Source of the DNA: CBDCAS01 sp965214015
GTDB lineage: Bacteria > Pseudomonadota > Gammaproteobacteria > Coxiellales > Coxiellaceae
Assembly: GCA_965214015.1 (NCBI GenBank)
Contig: CBDCAS010000020.1
Span: 1 to 64,000 of the forward strand
DNA: 64,000 nt
Reading direction: 5' to 3'
Part shown: positions 7,676-20,879 of the stretch, one piece after another
Position numbering within the stretch: position 1 is the stretch's first letter
Layout: each line of letters begins with the position of its first letter
Notes under the pieces: generated by a model
The model's input: only the letters and a program-made list of their open reading frames with translations
The model's database searches: none
What the model was told of the DNA's origin: nothing
Position numbers and translations under genes: made by a program

Positions 7676-9712
7676 TTAAGACTCCGCCGTTTGGAGAGCA
7701 ACTGAGGAAGTTACCTTTGCCACCACTTGACTAGAATTAGATGATAAAGATTCAGAAGTATTAATACCTCCCCTCTCCTTCCAAAAAAATCTAACCGATT
7801 GATCAATATAAGGCTTTTCCTTTTTTTCTTCAATGGTGTCTGAAATTGCCTCAACATTCGCGCCAAATGAGCTTAAAAAGCCTGATATTCCAACACATGA
7901 TGGATCAATGCAACTTAGATTAGGTAGTCTAGTCCATGCTTGAGCTGTTTTATCACAAGCACTACCAATACCTTGAGCAAAACAATTCACAAGAGCACAT
8001 ACACCCAGTACACCGTGCTCAATTGACAAAAAAACTGTTTCATAAAATTGAATAGGATTACTCTTTTTAGTATTAACAAAGTTTTTCGCTTCATGGTAAT
8101 TATTTCTAGGGTTTAATAGGATATTGATAATTGACTGAATAAAATTCTGAATAAGAGACAATCCTACAACAGTAGTTGTAGCAGTAAATAGAGAGTTAAT
8201 TAAGCCTCCCAATATTACAAAGGTGTAAGCAAGCGCATTAGCTATTTTTTCTCCAATTTGAAAAAAAACATGGAACATATCGACTGCCTTATGCTTTAGA
8301 AGCCCAGCAGAAGCAACAATAACGACAGCCACTAAGGCAATGATTACAGAGATATGGAGTATTTTAAGAAAAGCAATGGCTAACTTTTTAAAGATATGAA
8401 ACAGCTTTGCTTTTTTACTGAGGCGAGCCCAGTTTTTATGCTTCCAAAACTCAACAAACTGATGTGGCACATCACATAATGTTTTTTTCAGTTTTCGAGG
8501 ACCTTCTTCACGAAACCAATTCGCTGTCATATGGGTAAAAAGAGTAAATAAAGCAAAAGTGGTCACTAGAGCTATTATCGTGGCTACTATTATAATACCT
8601 ACTGGTGTTGTCGCTACAGTCACAGCAGCTGCCAAACCAAATAACTGGGTTAAAGCAGCCACTGCCGAACTAAACGATAAACAACCGATGCAAATTGCAG
8701 CAGCCGCTGAAAAAATGAGACTGAAAATTACAAAATTTCTTTCTCTCTGTAAAAGAGGTATGCCATCTAGTTTTTTAAACATACGTCCAAAAAAAAGATC
8801 TCTTAAAACTTCGGTACTACTTCTGCGAAATAAATACAAATTACATAAAAAACCCAAAGTGCCTACAACCAGGAACGCGACTGGGAATGGCAAAAATGCT
8901 GTCATAAAAACAGCAACAACGATGCCTTCACCTAAAGCCACAATCAATGAAATACCCCAAGAGATCTTATTCAACCTACTCTTCATTTGCCGACGGGATT
9001 GTCTTTCAGCTTGAGATGTGAATCTTATATTATCGGAAATGTTTTCTAATGTTCGATATTCGTCTACTTCATATCGCCCAATATCAATATATCTTTTATA
9101 TTTTTCTAATAAACCCTTAATAAATGATAGCTGTGAATCGATATTTTCTAATTTTGCTTTACTTATTTGTACTTTCTCTTCTATAAAAGAATTTGAGCAT
9201 CCAATCACAACTAAATAAGCAGAATTTTTTTCTTTTTCCACAAAACGATTGTTATCAATCTCTTTTTGACTTCTTTCCTGTTCTAATCTCTTGTGCACTT
9301 TCTCCAAATTAATTAAACGAGGAGAAAGATTATTTTCTCTGGCAAATTGATGAATGAGTTTTTTTAATTTCTTTAATGCTTCAGTGTGCTTTTTTAATTG
9401 CTTATCATATAGTGTACATTCTTTGGGTAAAGTTGATAATTTCTTAAAATTTTCACAAACTTTATCATAGAATTTTTCTAAGATAACCTTTTCATTATTT
9501 AAATTTGCATCTTTTAATATGGCTATCATGCCAGAAAAGACATTTTCCTGTCCTATCGATTCAAAATAATAGGCTAGCTGCACAACCACTGAATTAATAC
9601 CAAATCGATTTTTAACTACAGTAAGATCCGGATACAATCGCGCTGCTTTTAATTCTTCAATATAATGTTTGATTTTGATGGAACTATTTAGTTCTATAGA
9701 ATCAGTTGCCAT
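7676..9712 (-). CDS. large coiled-coil multi-pass membrane protein, unknown
   Basis: 678 residues, family not recognised. The N-terminal ~240 residues are soluble and helical with Lys/Glu/Leu-rich coiled-coil stretches (about 95-150 and 180-215). The middle (about 250-520) has several hydrophobic segments: ISLIVALGEGIVVAVFM with FLPFPVAFLVVGTLGFL, a pair around 330-400 rich in Ala/Val/Ile, and others near 435-475 and 485-515. The C-terminal ~110 residues are soluble and Ser-rich. There is no signal peptide. ATG start; the translation start lies in a small hairpin (TACCA...TGGTA). It stands alone, transcribed away from the IS701-like element inserted just upstream of it. This layout (long coiled coil, internal membrane hairpins, no bacterial homologue recognised) resembles secreted effectors of intracellular Legionellales, but that is inference. 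Confidence 0.85.
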   Translation of the reverse strand: MATDSIELNSSIKIKHYIEELKAARLYPDLTVVKNRFGINSVVVQLAYYFESIGQENVFSGMIAILKDANLNNEKVILEKFYDKVCENFKKLSTLPKECTLYDKQLKKHTEALKKLKKLIHQFARENNLSPRLINLEKVHKRLEQERSQKEIDNNRFVEKEKNSAYLVVIGCSNSFIEEKVQISKAKLENIDSQLSFIKGLLEKYKRYIDIGRYEVDEYRTLENISDNIRFTSQAERQSRRQMKSRLNKISWGISLIVALGEGIVVAVFMTAFLPFPVAFLVVGTLGFLCNLYLFRRSSTEVLRDLFFGRMFKKLDGIPLLQRERNFVIFSLIFSAAAAICIGCLSFSSAVAALTQLFGLAAAVTVATTPVGIIIVATIIALVTTFALFTLFTHMTANWFREEGPRKLKKTLCDVPHQFVEFWKHKNWARLSKKAKLFHIFKKLAIAFLKILHISVIIALVAVVIVASAGLLKHKAVDMFHVFFQIGEKIANALAYTFVILGGLINSLFTATTTVVGLSLIQNFIQSIINILLNPRNNYHEAKNFVNTKKSNPIQFYETVFLSIEHGVLGVCALVNCFAQGIGSACDKTAQAWTRLPNLSCIDPSCVGISGFLSSFGANVEAISDTIEEKKEKPYIDQSVRFFWKERGGINTSESLSSNSSQVVAKVTSSVALQTAES

Positions 9713-9825
9713 AATCTATTTTTCCAAAAAACCTCTACCAAATCTGGTAAAAAAATCACCATATTTTGAGCATACTCTTTAAATATTAACGTTTTCTTAA
9801 CATTTAGGTTTACAATCAATATTGA

Positions 9826-10892
9826 CAGGAGTTTCGCATTTAGTAATGAACTATTATAATTTTTAGGATTGAACGAACGGAATAGGAAACCCAGATTGTC
9901 TCGACACAAATGCACAAAAGAACTTTATAGAGCCTTCCTAGAAGCGAGCAGTGTACGTTACTCAGGATTAGCGTTATCAGAGGTGAGTCCAGAAACAGCA
10001 CTCTCCCATGACAGTATAAGCCGATGGTTATCGGATCAAAATTTTAGACCGTCCCAGGTTTGGCAAACGGTACGAGCCTATGTAGATCATTCAACTCCAT
10101 CGCTATTAATAGTGGACGATACAGTGTTATCAAAAATACACAGTAAAAAAATAGATTTGGTTCATTATCAATATTCGGGTAATGCCCATGATGTGATTGC
10201 AGGGATAGGTTTAGTGAATTTGGTGTGGTATGGATTAGAGGAAAGAAAAGGAGTTCCAGTGGATTATAGAATTTATGATAAAGACAGTGATGGCAAAACA
10301 AAAAATACCCATTTTTGTGAGATGCTTTCCTTGGCAAAGAGCAGAGGGTTTATTCCTGAGGCGGTGGTGATGGATTCTTGGTATTCAAGTTTAAAAAACC
10401 TCAAAGCAATAAGAGATCATGGGTGGACTTGGGTCACTCCTTTGCGAAAAAACCGCAAGGTGAATAGAAATCAAACATTAGAAAACTTAGTCATTCCAGA
10501 TGAAGGGTTGTCTATTCATCTACGCGGCTATGGGTGGGTTACGGTATTCAAGTTCGTGGCTAAAAATAGCCGCGTTGATTACGTGGCGACTAATATGACT
10601 CACCCGACACGAGAAACCATTCAATCTATTGTGCAGGCGCGTTGGTCAATCGAAACTTATCATCGGGAACTTAAGCAGACTTGTGGCATTGAGCGTTGTC
10701 AGGCACGAAAGGGTCGAGCGCAAAGAAATCACATTTGTATGGCCATTATCGCTTGGATTAATAAAAATAAGCGTCGCCTACAAGACAAAATCTCTTTTTA
10801 TCAGCAAGACTGGCATACCATCAAGCCTGCTATCACTCAAAGCATTCGATCTATTATGCCATTCACCTAAAAACAAAAGTGCGAAACTCCTG
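9826..10892 (+). mobile_element. IS701/IS4-like insertion sequence, complete
   Basis: A 1067-bp element with 13-bp perfect terminal inverted repeats: CAGGAGTTTCGCA at 9826-9838 and its complement TGCGAAACTCCTG at 10880-10892. It is flanked by a 5-bp direct repeat ATTGA at 9821-9825 and 10893-10897, the target duplication. It contains one transposase gene, apparently intact. Ends and target duplication are both undecayed, so the insertion looks recent. Confidence 0.92.
9869..10870 (+). CDS. DDE transposase of the IS701/IS4-like element
   Basis: 333 residues, RNase H-fold DDE transposase. Acidic triad candidates are Asp83/Asp84 in LLIVDDTVLSK, Asp in VVMDSWYSS and Glu in WSIETYHRELKQ (the YREK-like signature), followed by the C-terminal helix-rich segment. 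The first codon is TTG at 9869; no nearby ATG fits the N-terminal sequence. It fills nearly the whole element between the inverted repeats. No stop or frameshift, so probably active. Assignment to IS701 rather than another IS4-type family is tentative. Confidence 0.88.
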   Translation: MNERNRKPRLSRHKCTKELYRAFLEASSVRYSGLALSEVSPETALSHDSISRWLSDQNFRPSQVWQTVRAYVDHSTPSLLIVDDTVLSKIHSKKIDLVHYQYSGNAHDVIAGIGLVNLVWYGLEERKGVPVDYRIYDKDSDGKTKNTHFCEMLSLAKSRGFIPEAVVMDSWYSSLKNLKAIRDHGWTWVTPLRKNRKVNRNQTLENLVIPDEGLSIHLRGYGWVTVFKFVAKNSRVDYVATNMTHPTRETIQSIVQARWSIETYHRELKQTCGIERCQARKGRAQRNHICMAIIAWINKNKRRLQDKISFYQQDWHTIKPAITQSIRSIMPFT

Positions 10893-10998
10893 ATTGAGTC
10901 AAAAAATATATCTTCTTTCGAGCAATAGTCTTTGAAATCTAAGTCATTGTTGCTATTATGTTTAGTAGATTAGAAAAACTAAGGGATTTAGTTTACTA

Positions 10999-11730
10999 AT
11001 GAGATGCCAGCACTTAAAAGTATTTATTTTGGCCATAATGAGCACTATTATTATCTCAGGATGCTCATCAGTGAGTCACATGAAGTACTCCCAATTTGTC
11101 CCTAAAAAAAATGAAAAAGAATTTTATGGTCAACAATTGTGTCAATCTAACAATTATCATTGTATTAGAGTAAAACGTAGCGATACTTGGGCCAAACTCT
11201 TTCCCAATACGACTGAGCGTCAATTAGTAATGCGTCTTAATCGAACCAACCTACCTATTCACTTGAGGCCATGGATTGTAGTGCCCAATCACTTATCTGA
11301 AATAGCTTATAATGATCTTTCACCACTTCCGTTGAAAATAGACACAAAAGGTAAAAAACGCGTGGTCATTAATTTACGTGAACTGGCTTTTGCAGCTTAT
11401 AATGCAAAAGGATATTTGGTACATTGGGGACCAATTTCAGCTGGCAAAGGCGTTTGCGCTAATGGCGAAAGTTGTGACACAGTAGTAGGCGATTTTAGAT
11501 TATTTCGCGTTCATGGGAAGAACTGCAAATCAGGAAAATATCCGATTGAAACTAATGGAGGCGCTCCAATGCCTTATTGCATGTTCTTTCATAAAGGCTG
11601 GGCAATCCATGGCTCTACCTTACCTGGTTATCACAATAGTCATGGTTGCGTGCGACTTTTTTATGAAGACGCTCAATGGCTGAATCAATTCTTTGTTAAA
11701 GTAGGCACTCATATCAAGGTAGTCCAGTAA
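10999..11730 (+). CDS. L,D-transpeptidase (YkuD) lipoprotein
   Basis: 243 residues. The N-terminus is a lipoprotein signal (hydrophobic stretch ending ISGCSS), which anchors the enzyme in the envelope. Residues ~50-95 look like a degenerate LysM-type peptidoglycan-binding region (VKRSDTWAKLFPN). The YkuD catalytic domain fills the C-terminal half, with the conserved WAIHGS and the active-site HSHGCVR-type motif (NSHGCVRL). Such enzymes form 3-3 meso-diaminopimelate crosslinks in peptidoglycan or attach lipoproteins to it. ATG start with AGGGA upstream. It is single, between the IS element and the glycosyltransferase operon. Confidence 0.92.
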   Translation: MRCQHLKVFILAIMSTIIISGCSSVSHMKYSQFVPKKNEKEFYGQQLCQSNNYHCIRVKRSDTWAKLFPNTTERQLVMRLNRTNLPIHLRPWIVVPNHLSEIAYNDLSPLPLKIDTKGKKRVVINLRELAFAAYNAKGYLVHWGPISAGKGVCANGESCDTVVGDFRLFRVHGKNCKSGKYPIETNGGAPMPYCMFFHKGWAIHGSTLPGYHNSHGCVRLFYEDAQWLNQFFVKVGTHIKVVQ

Positions 11731-11810
11731 ATTTAAGTCTAGCTAGATAAGCAATGTAAACAAACTCTCAATGACTTGTTCTTTTTAAATATTTAACTAA
11801 ACTGCCTTCT

Positions 11811-12806
11811 ATGACTATTAACTCTCAACAACGTAGTACTCTGCTCACCAATAAACAAGTGAAAGTCTCTTGTATCGTGCCTGTTTTAAATGAAGCAACT
11901 CTGATAGAGCCTTTCCTAAAAGCCTTACAAGCACAATTAGCAGCCATTAGCACCAATTTTGAAGTGATTGTCGTTGATGATGGTAGTACAGATCAAACAG
12001 CCACATTAGTTAATGAGTTGATTCAACACCAAGCTTTTATAAAAATGATTCAATTTTCTCGCAATTTTGGTAAAGAACATGCCATTGCCGCTGGATTAAA
12101 GTACTGTCATGGTGATGTAGCGATTATTATCGATGCTGACTTTGAACACCCTATTGCATTGATTCCAATTTTCCTAAAGAAGTGGGCACAAGGTTATGAT
12201 ATGGTTTATGGGGTACGTCAAGATCGTGCTAGCCAGTCCAATATCCGTCGTTTCCTAAGTCATCTTTTCTATAAAATGCTACGCACAATGACTAAAATCA
12301 AAATTCCAAGCAACGCAGGTGACTTTCGTTTAATTGATCGTATAGCAATTAATGCACTTAATTGTTGTGAAGAACGTACTCGTTTTATGAAAGGACTCTA
12401 CGCTTGGATTGGCTATGCTTCTATTGCTGTTCCATTTAAAGTCACTGAACGACCTGCTGGTAAAAGCCAACATCATTATCGACGTTTAACTGAACTGGCC
12501 ATCACTGGTTTTATCTCATTTTCTGACATACCTTTGCGTGTATGGGGCTTCATTGGCTTGACTATCTCATTTATTTCTTTTTGCACAGCACTGTACATTA
12601 TTATTGATACTTTGATTTACGGCACCACTGTCCCAGGATATGCAACATTAATAGTAACCATTGTATTTTTTGGTGGCATTCAACTACTGTCTATCGGTAT
12701 TCTAGGTGAGTATATCGCCCGCATTTTTCATGAAGTGAAACGACGCCCGCCTTATGTGGTTAAAACAATGACTGGAATTGTACAAGAAGACGATGCGGCT
12801 CAATAG
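11811..12806 (+). CDS. polyprenyl-phosphate glycosyltransferase, GT2 (GtrB/ArnC-like)
   Basis: 331-residue family 2 glycosyltransferase that loads a sugar from a nucleotide donor onto undecaprenyl phosphate at the inner face of the inner membrane. GT-A motifs: SCIVPVLNEA, VVDDGSTDQT, DADFEHP (DXD-type), and AGDFRLID. Two C-terminal membrane helices (about 235-260 and 270-300), typical of the GtrB/DPM1/ArnC subgroup, are followed by ARIFHEVKRRPPYV. It is first in a three-gene operon with a GtrA flippase and a YdjC-type deacetylase whose ends all overlap. The set resembles the Francisella FlmF2/NaxD pathway for adding an amino sugar to lipid A. Confidence 0.92.
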   Translation: MTINSQQRSTLLTNKQVKVSCIVPVLNEATLIEPFLKALQAQLAAISTNFEVIVVDDGSTDQTATLVNELIQHQAFIKMIQFSRNFGKEHAIAAGLKYCHGDVAIIIDADFEHPIALIPIFLKKWAQGYDMVYGVRQDRASQSNIRRFLSHLFYKMLRTMTKIKIPSNAGDFRLIDRIAINALNCCEERTRFMKGLYAWIGYASIAVPFKVTERPAGKSQHHYRRLTELAITGFISFSDIPLRVWGFIGLTISFISFCTALYIIIDTLIYGTTVPGYATLIVTIVFFGGIQLLSIGILGEYIARIFHEVKRRPPYVVKTMTGIVQEDDAAQ

Positions 12807-13194
12807 ATCCTCTTGTTGGAACTTCACTCTGCAATTATTTCGATTTGGCATAACCGGTGCTTTTGCTACCCTTACCCATTTTACAGTCGTTATTATATTA
12901 GTAGAAATAAAAAAGCTACACCCATTAACAGCAAACCTTTTTGGTTTTATGTGTGGCTTTTTAGTCAGCTTCTCTGGTCATCGTTTTTGGACTTTTTCAA
13001 AAACAGTACAATCTATTCAAATATCACTATTACGTTTTTTTTTAGTGGCTGTGATTAGTTTCATTGGTAACCAATCATTCTATTACTTATTGCTGATTCA
13101 ACTACATGTACCCTATATCATTGCATTGATAGTTGTCTTAAGCTCTATGGCTTTTGTGACCTTCCTTTTTAGTAAAGGCTGGGCTTTCCAATGA
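12793..13194 (+). CDS. GtrA-like membrane protein (sugar-lipid flippase)
   Basis: 133 residues with four predicted membrane helices (about 12-32, 38-57, 74-95, 105-125), typical of the GtrA/DPMS3 family, thought to flip or help flip undecaprenyl-phosphate sugars across the inner membrane. The start is placed at ATG 12793, preceded by AAGAAG; a TTG 15 bases earlier would add five residues with no better site. It overlaps the end of the glycosyltransferase by 14 bases and the deacetylase start by 4, so all three are co-translated. Conserved features include FGITGAFATLTHF and the FSKGWAF end. Confidence 0.88.
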   Translation: MRLNRSSCWNFTLQLFRFGITGAFATLTHFTVVIILVEIKKLHPLTANLFGFMCGFLVSFSGHRFWTFSKTVQSIQISLLRFFLVAVISFIGNQSFYYLLLIQLHVPYIIALIVVLSSMAFVTFLFSKGWAFQ

Positions 13195-13985
13195 TTAAGA
13201 AAATCATTTTATGTGCGGACGATTACAGTTATTCTCCTGGCATTTCTGAAGCGATTATTACACTGATTCAGCGTAAACGTCTTAATGCTACTAGCTGTAT
13301 GGTGAATACAAAATATTGGCTGCAAGAGGCTAGTGCCTTAAAGCCATTTATCAATCAAATCGATATTGGTCTACATTTTACACTTACTGATGTATTCCCT
13401 ATTAGTATGCCAAAACACCAGCTCTTAAATATCATAAAAAAAGCCTATTGTAGGCAACTTAATCAAAAAGCGATTGAAATAGAGTTAACTTTGCAAATTA
13501 AAAAGTTTTATTCTGGGCTAGGAAAATTACCCGATTTTATCGATGGTCATCAACACATTCACCAGTTACCTATTATTCGTGATGCATTAATTGCAATTTA
13601 TAATACTTATTTTCCTAAGCCTAAGTGCTACATTCGTGTACCGATTATGAGTCCTGCTACGTTAAAATCCTATATCATCCAATTAATGGGCAGTACTGCA
13701 TTAAAAAATACTTTAAAACACAATTCTATTCCATACAATACTAGCTTTTCAGGGATCTATTCTTTTTCAAAAGCAAAATGGTACCCCTACTATTTTCGAC
13801 ATTTTCTAAGCTTTATCCAGCCCTATGGATTGATTATGTGTCATCCGGGACTTAAAAAAAAAGAAAATAGAGATTCAATTATAAGTGCTCGTGAACATGA
13901 GTTTCACTATTTAAATAGCAAGATTTTTTTACATGACTGCCAAGTACATCAAATTTCACTAATTGATAAGCAGTCAAAAAATTAG
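13191..13985 (+). CDS. YdjC-family sugar deacetylase (NaxD/ChbG-like)
   Basis: 264 residues of the YdjC superfamily, metal-dependent deacetylases of N-acetylated sugars. Metal-binding motifs: ADDYSYSPG near the N-terminus, DIGLHFTLTD around 60, and DGHQHIH around 120; a further CHPG lies near 222. Because it is translationally coupled (ATGA overlap) to a polyprenyl-phosphate glycosyltransferase and GtrA, its likely substrate is an undecaprenyl-phosphate N-acetylhexosamine, as for Francisella NaxD, rather than free chitobiose. The final lipid A transferase (ArnT/FlmK type) is not in the window. A strong hairpin terminator follows. Substrate is inference. Confidence 0.88.
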   Translation: MIKKIILCADDYSYSPGISEAIITLIQRKRLNATSCMVNTKYWLQEASALKPFINQIDIGLHFTLTDVFPISMPKHQLLNIIKKAYCRQLNQKAIEIELTLQIKKFYSGLGKLPDFIDGHQHIHQLPIIRDALIAIYNTYFPKPKCYIRVPIMSPATLKSYIIQLMGSTALKNTLKHNSIPYNTSFSGIYSFSKAKWYPYYFRHFLSFIQPYGLIMCHPGLKKKENRDSIISAREHEFHYLNSKIFLHDCQVHQISLIDKQSKN

Positions 13986-13993
13986 AACAAAAA

Positions 13994-14024
13994 AAATGCG
14001 CATCTCAAAAAGAGATGCGCATTT
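13994..14024. terminator. bidirectional hairpin terminator
   Basis: A perfect 13-bp inverted repeat AAATGCGCATCTC / GAGATGCGCATTT with a five-A loop. A-rich on the left and T/A-rich on the right, it can end transcription of both the deacetylase operon (plus) and the rRNA operon (minus). Confidence 0.85.
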
Positions 14025-14035
14025 AAAATTAAAAA

Positions 14036-14150
14036 CCTGGCAGTGTCCTACTTTCACATGGGGAAACCCCACACTATCATCGGCGCTAAGCGTTTTCACT
14101 GCTGAGTTCGGAATGGAATCAGGTGGTACCCACTCGCTATAACTGCCAGG
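14036..14150 (-). rRNA. rrf: 5S ribosomal RNA
   Basis: 115-nt 5S rRNA, last gene of the rRNA operon. The ends pair (CCTGGCAGT with ACTGCCAGG) to form helix I, and the internal GTGGGGTTTCCCC-type and loop sequences match 5S. It lies about 85 bases after the 23S gene. Ends are accurate to a few bases. Confidence 0.95.
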
Positions 14151-14237
14151 AAACTGGTTACTCTATATCTAATTTATTTGATGATACACAAACGGCTAAT
14201 CAATATGGTATTTACTCATGAAACCATTTAAGGTTGT

Positions 14238-17147
<2,910 letters not shown>

Positions 17148-17225
17148 AACCTTAAATGATTCCTAAAAATTTTCATTTAAGACTATATATTTGCTAAATA
17201 TTTGCTTGATTAGATTTCTTGTGTA

Positions 17226-17250
17226 CCATCAAATTGTTAAAGAGCAGTCA
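17226..17250 (-). promoter_or_regulatory. boxA-like antitermination site in 16S-23S spacer
   Basis: On the minus strand the spacer reads TGCTCTTTAACAATTTGATG, the classic boxA sequence bound by NusB/S10 in rRNA operons, placed between tRNA-Ala and 23S as in other gammaproteobacteria. Confidence 0.8.
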
Positions 17251-17329
17251 TTCTAGAAAAAACTAGAAATAAGAAACAACTTTTAAAATTATCTCTAATT
17301 TTTAGTTTTGTATATTGAGTTATTAAATT

Positions 17330-17405
17330 TGGTGGAGCCAGGCGGGATCGAACCGCCGACCCCCTGCTTGCAAAGCAGGTGCTCTCCCAGCTGAGCTATG
17401 GCCCC
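17330..17405 (-). tRNA. tRNA-Ala(UGC)
   Basis: 76 nt with encoded CCA. Cloverleaf with anticodon loop TTTGCAA (UGC), T-arm GGTTCGATCC and acceptor pair GGGGCCA/TGGCTCC. Second of the two spacer tRNAs. Confidence 0.96.
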
Positions 17406-17507
17406 TTTTTTGCTTTGTTTTTACCTATTATCGGAGACAAAAGCCTGATTTTTGATAATCAAAACAAAAACCGATGGTTTTATAATAGTATAAAGAAGTG
17501 CAAAGTT

Positions 17508-17584
<77 letters not shown>

Positions 17585-17678
17585 TCTATCCATCGGTCGG
17601 CCTATTTGAGCATATACTATTGTATATATTAAAAGCAGCTGGTGTGGGCACTTAAAACAGGAACCAAATTACTTAAAG

Positions 17679-19220
<1,542 letters not shown>

Positions 19221-19447
19221 GAATTTGATTTGGCAACTAAAAGTTGCCTAAAAGGCTTCGCACAAAAACGCCACTTGCGTGTGTTTTTGTACAAAATTTT
19301 TTGTAATTTAACCCTCTGTACAAGCACCCACACAAGCTGCTTTTAAAAATTCACTTTGGAAAATGAATTTTCTTATCTAATTAAATTTAATTAGACTCAA
19401 TAGACTACTTATTTTTAAAGAACGAGCTCCCATTTGGGAGGAAACAC
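19221..19447 (-). promoter_or_regulatory. rRNA leader with boxA-like site
   Basis: Transcribed leader between the rrn promoter and 16S, no gene. A boxA-like CTCGTTCTTTAAAAAT lies at about 19413-19428 on the minus strand. The sequence near 19240-19290 contains AAAACACACGCAAGTGGCG, which can fold into part of the 16S processing stem. Confidence 0.6.
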
Positions 19448-19475
19448 ATTCTACGTAGATAGAGGACAAAGTCAA
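19448..19475 (-). promoter_or_regulatory. rrn operon promoter
   Basis: Minus strand TTGACT (19470-19475), 16-base spacer, TAGAAT (19448-19453), close to the sigma-70 consensus. It lies about 230 bases upstream of 16S and just after the end of tyrS, which is co-directional. Confidence 0.75.
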
Positions 19476-19532
19476 CTAGTAAACACTAATTTTGTAGATT
19501 TTCTTAAGAAGTCAGTAAAAATTATGACCAAG

Positions 19533-20738
19533 CTATTCGCCTACTAGCTTTATTTTTGCAAAACGAAGTTTTCCTACTTGGTAGAGGTGTGACTCACCCA
19601 CTGCAATGTGCAATCTTGGATCCTCTATTCGTTCGCCATCAATGCGCACGGCAGATTGTTTTATCATACGTAACGCTTCAGATGTACTACTCACCAACCT
19701 TGCTTTCTTAAGTAGGTAAGCAATGCCTAAATTAGATTCGCTCGTTACTATGGACTGCTCTTCTAAGTCAGTAGGCAAGCTGTGTTTTTGAAAACGGAGT
19801 ATAAAAGTTTCATGGGCTCTTTTTGCTTCTTCAAGACCATGAAAACGTGCTACGATTTCTTTTGCTAGATCTATTTTAACATCACGTGGATTTTTGCCTA
19901 CTGCTACTTCCTCTTGCCATTGTTGTATTTTGCCCAATGGTTGAAAACTCAGTAATTCTAAATAGCGCCACATCAATTGATCTGAAATGGACATAATTTT
20001 ACCAAACATATTCTCTGAGGAATCAGTAATGCCAATGTAGTTTCCAAGCGACTTTGACATTTTTTTTATACCATCAGTACCTTCCAATAAAGGCATGGTC
20101 AGTACCACTTGAGGCTTCTGTCCATAGTGTTTTTGTAATTCACGACCTGCCAATAAATTAAATTTTTGATCGGTGCCCCCCAACTCGACATCGGCCTTCA
20201 TGGCCACTGAGTCATAACCCTGTAACAACGGATACAGAAATTCATGAAGCGCAATAGGTTGCTTGGCGGCATAACGTTTGTCAAAATCATCGCGCTCCAA
20301 CATACGTGCTACTGTTTGTGTCGCAGCCAATCGAATCATATCAGCGGCTGACTGTTGGTTCATCCAGCTTGAATTCCTTATCACTTGCGTTTTATCAGGA
20401 TCTAAAATTTTAAATGCTTGTGCTTGATATGTTTTTGCATTCTCAGCTACTTGTTCAGGTGTTAGTGCTGGGCGTGTTTCGCTTTTACCAGTGGGATCTC
20501 CTATCATCGCTGTAAAATCACCGATCAGAAAAAGAACATGATGCCCTAATTCTTGAAATACACGAAGCTTATTGAGAAGAACAGTATGACCAAGATGAAT
20601 ATCAGGAGCTGTTGGATCAAAACCCAATTTAATACGCAGTGGTCGCCTCGCTTCTAACCGACTGACTAATTCAGATTCAATCAAAATTTCAACTGAACCT
20701 CGTTTGATTTCTTCTAATGCATTATCAATGACTGGCAT
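19533..20738 (-). CDS. tyrS: tyrosyl-tRNA synthetase
   Basis: 401 residues, class I aminoacyl-tRNA synthetase that charges tRNA-Tyr with tyrosine in the cytosol. The HIGH-type motif is DIHLGHT near residue 47, the KMSKS motif is intact in [12 protein letters not shown] near 228, and a C-terminal S4 RNA-binding domain spans about 340-400 ([11 protein letters not shown]). The length fits the TyrZ-like long subgroup rather than the E. coli TyrS type. ATG start. It ends about 60 bases before the rrn promoter and is probably transcribed on its own. Confidence 0.96.
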   Translation of the reverse strand: MPVIDNALEEIKRGSVEILIESELVSRLEARRPLRIKLGFDPTAPDIHLGHTVLLNKLRVFQELGHHVLFLIGDFTAMIGDPTGKSETRPALTPEQVAENAKTYQAQAFKILDPDKTQVIRNSSWMNQQSAADMIRLAATQTVARMLERDDFDKRYAAKQPIALHEFLYPLLQGYDSVAMKADVELGGTDQKFNLLAGRELQKHYGQKPQVVLTMPLLEGTDGIKKMSKSLGNYIGITDSSENMFGKIMSISDQLMWRYLELLSFQPLGKIQQWQEEVAVGKNPRDVKIDLAKEIVARFHGLEEAKRAHETFILRFQKHSLPTDLEEQSIVTSESNLGIAYLLKKARLVSSTSEALRMIKQSAVRIDGERIEDPRLHIAVGESHLYQVGKLRFAKIKLVGE

Positions 20739-20879
20739 AAACTCGATACTCTATCTTTTTCAAAAAACAACTTTATAGCATAACAGTATCTAGACTGATG
20801 CAAAAAGTACATACTTGACCCTGCTGTTTTGCATCGCTAAGGTAGCACTAGGACTAAACTAAGAGATGTTCGCTCAATT

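Noticed and set aside
8559..9218. Plus-strand frames opposite the large membrane protein
   Set aside because: Low-complexity antisense shadows of the hydrophobic regions of the minus-strand gene.
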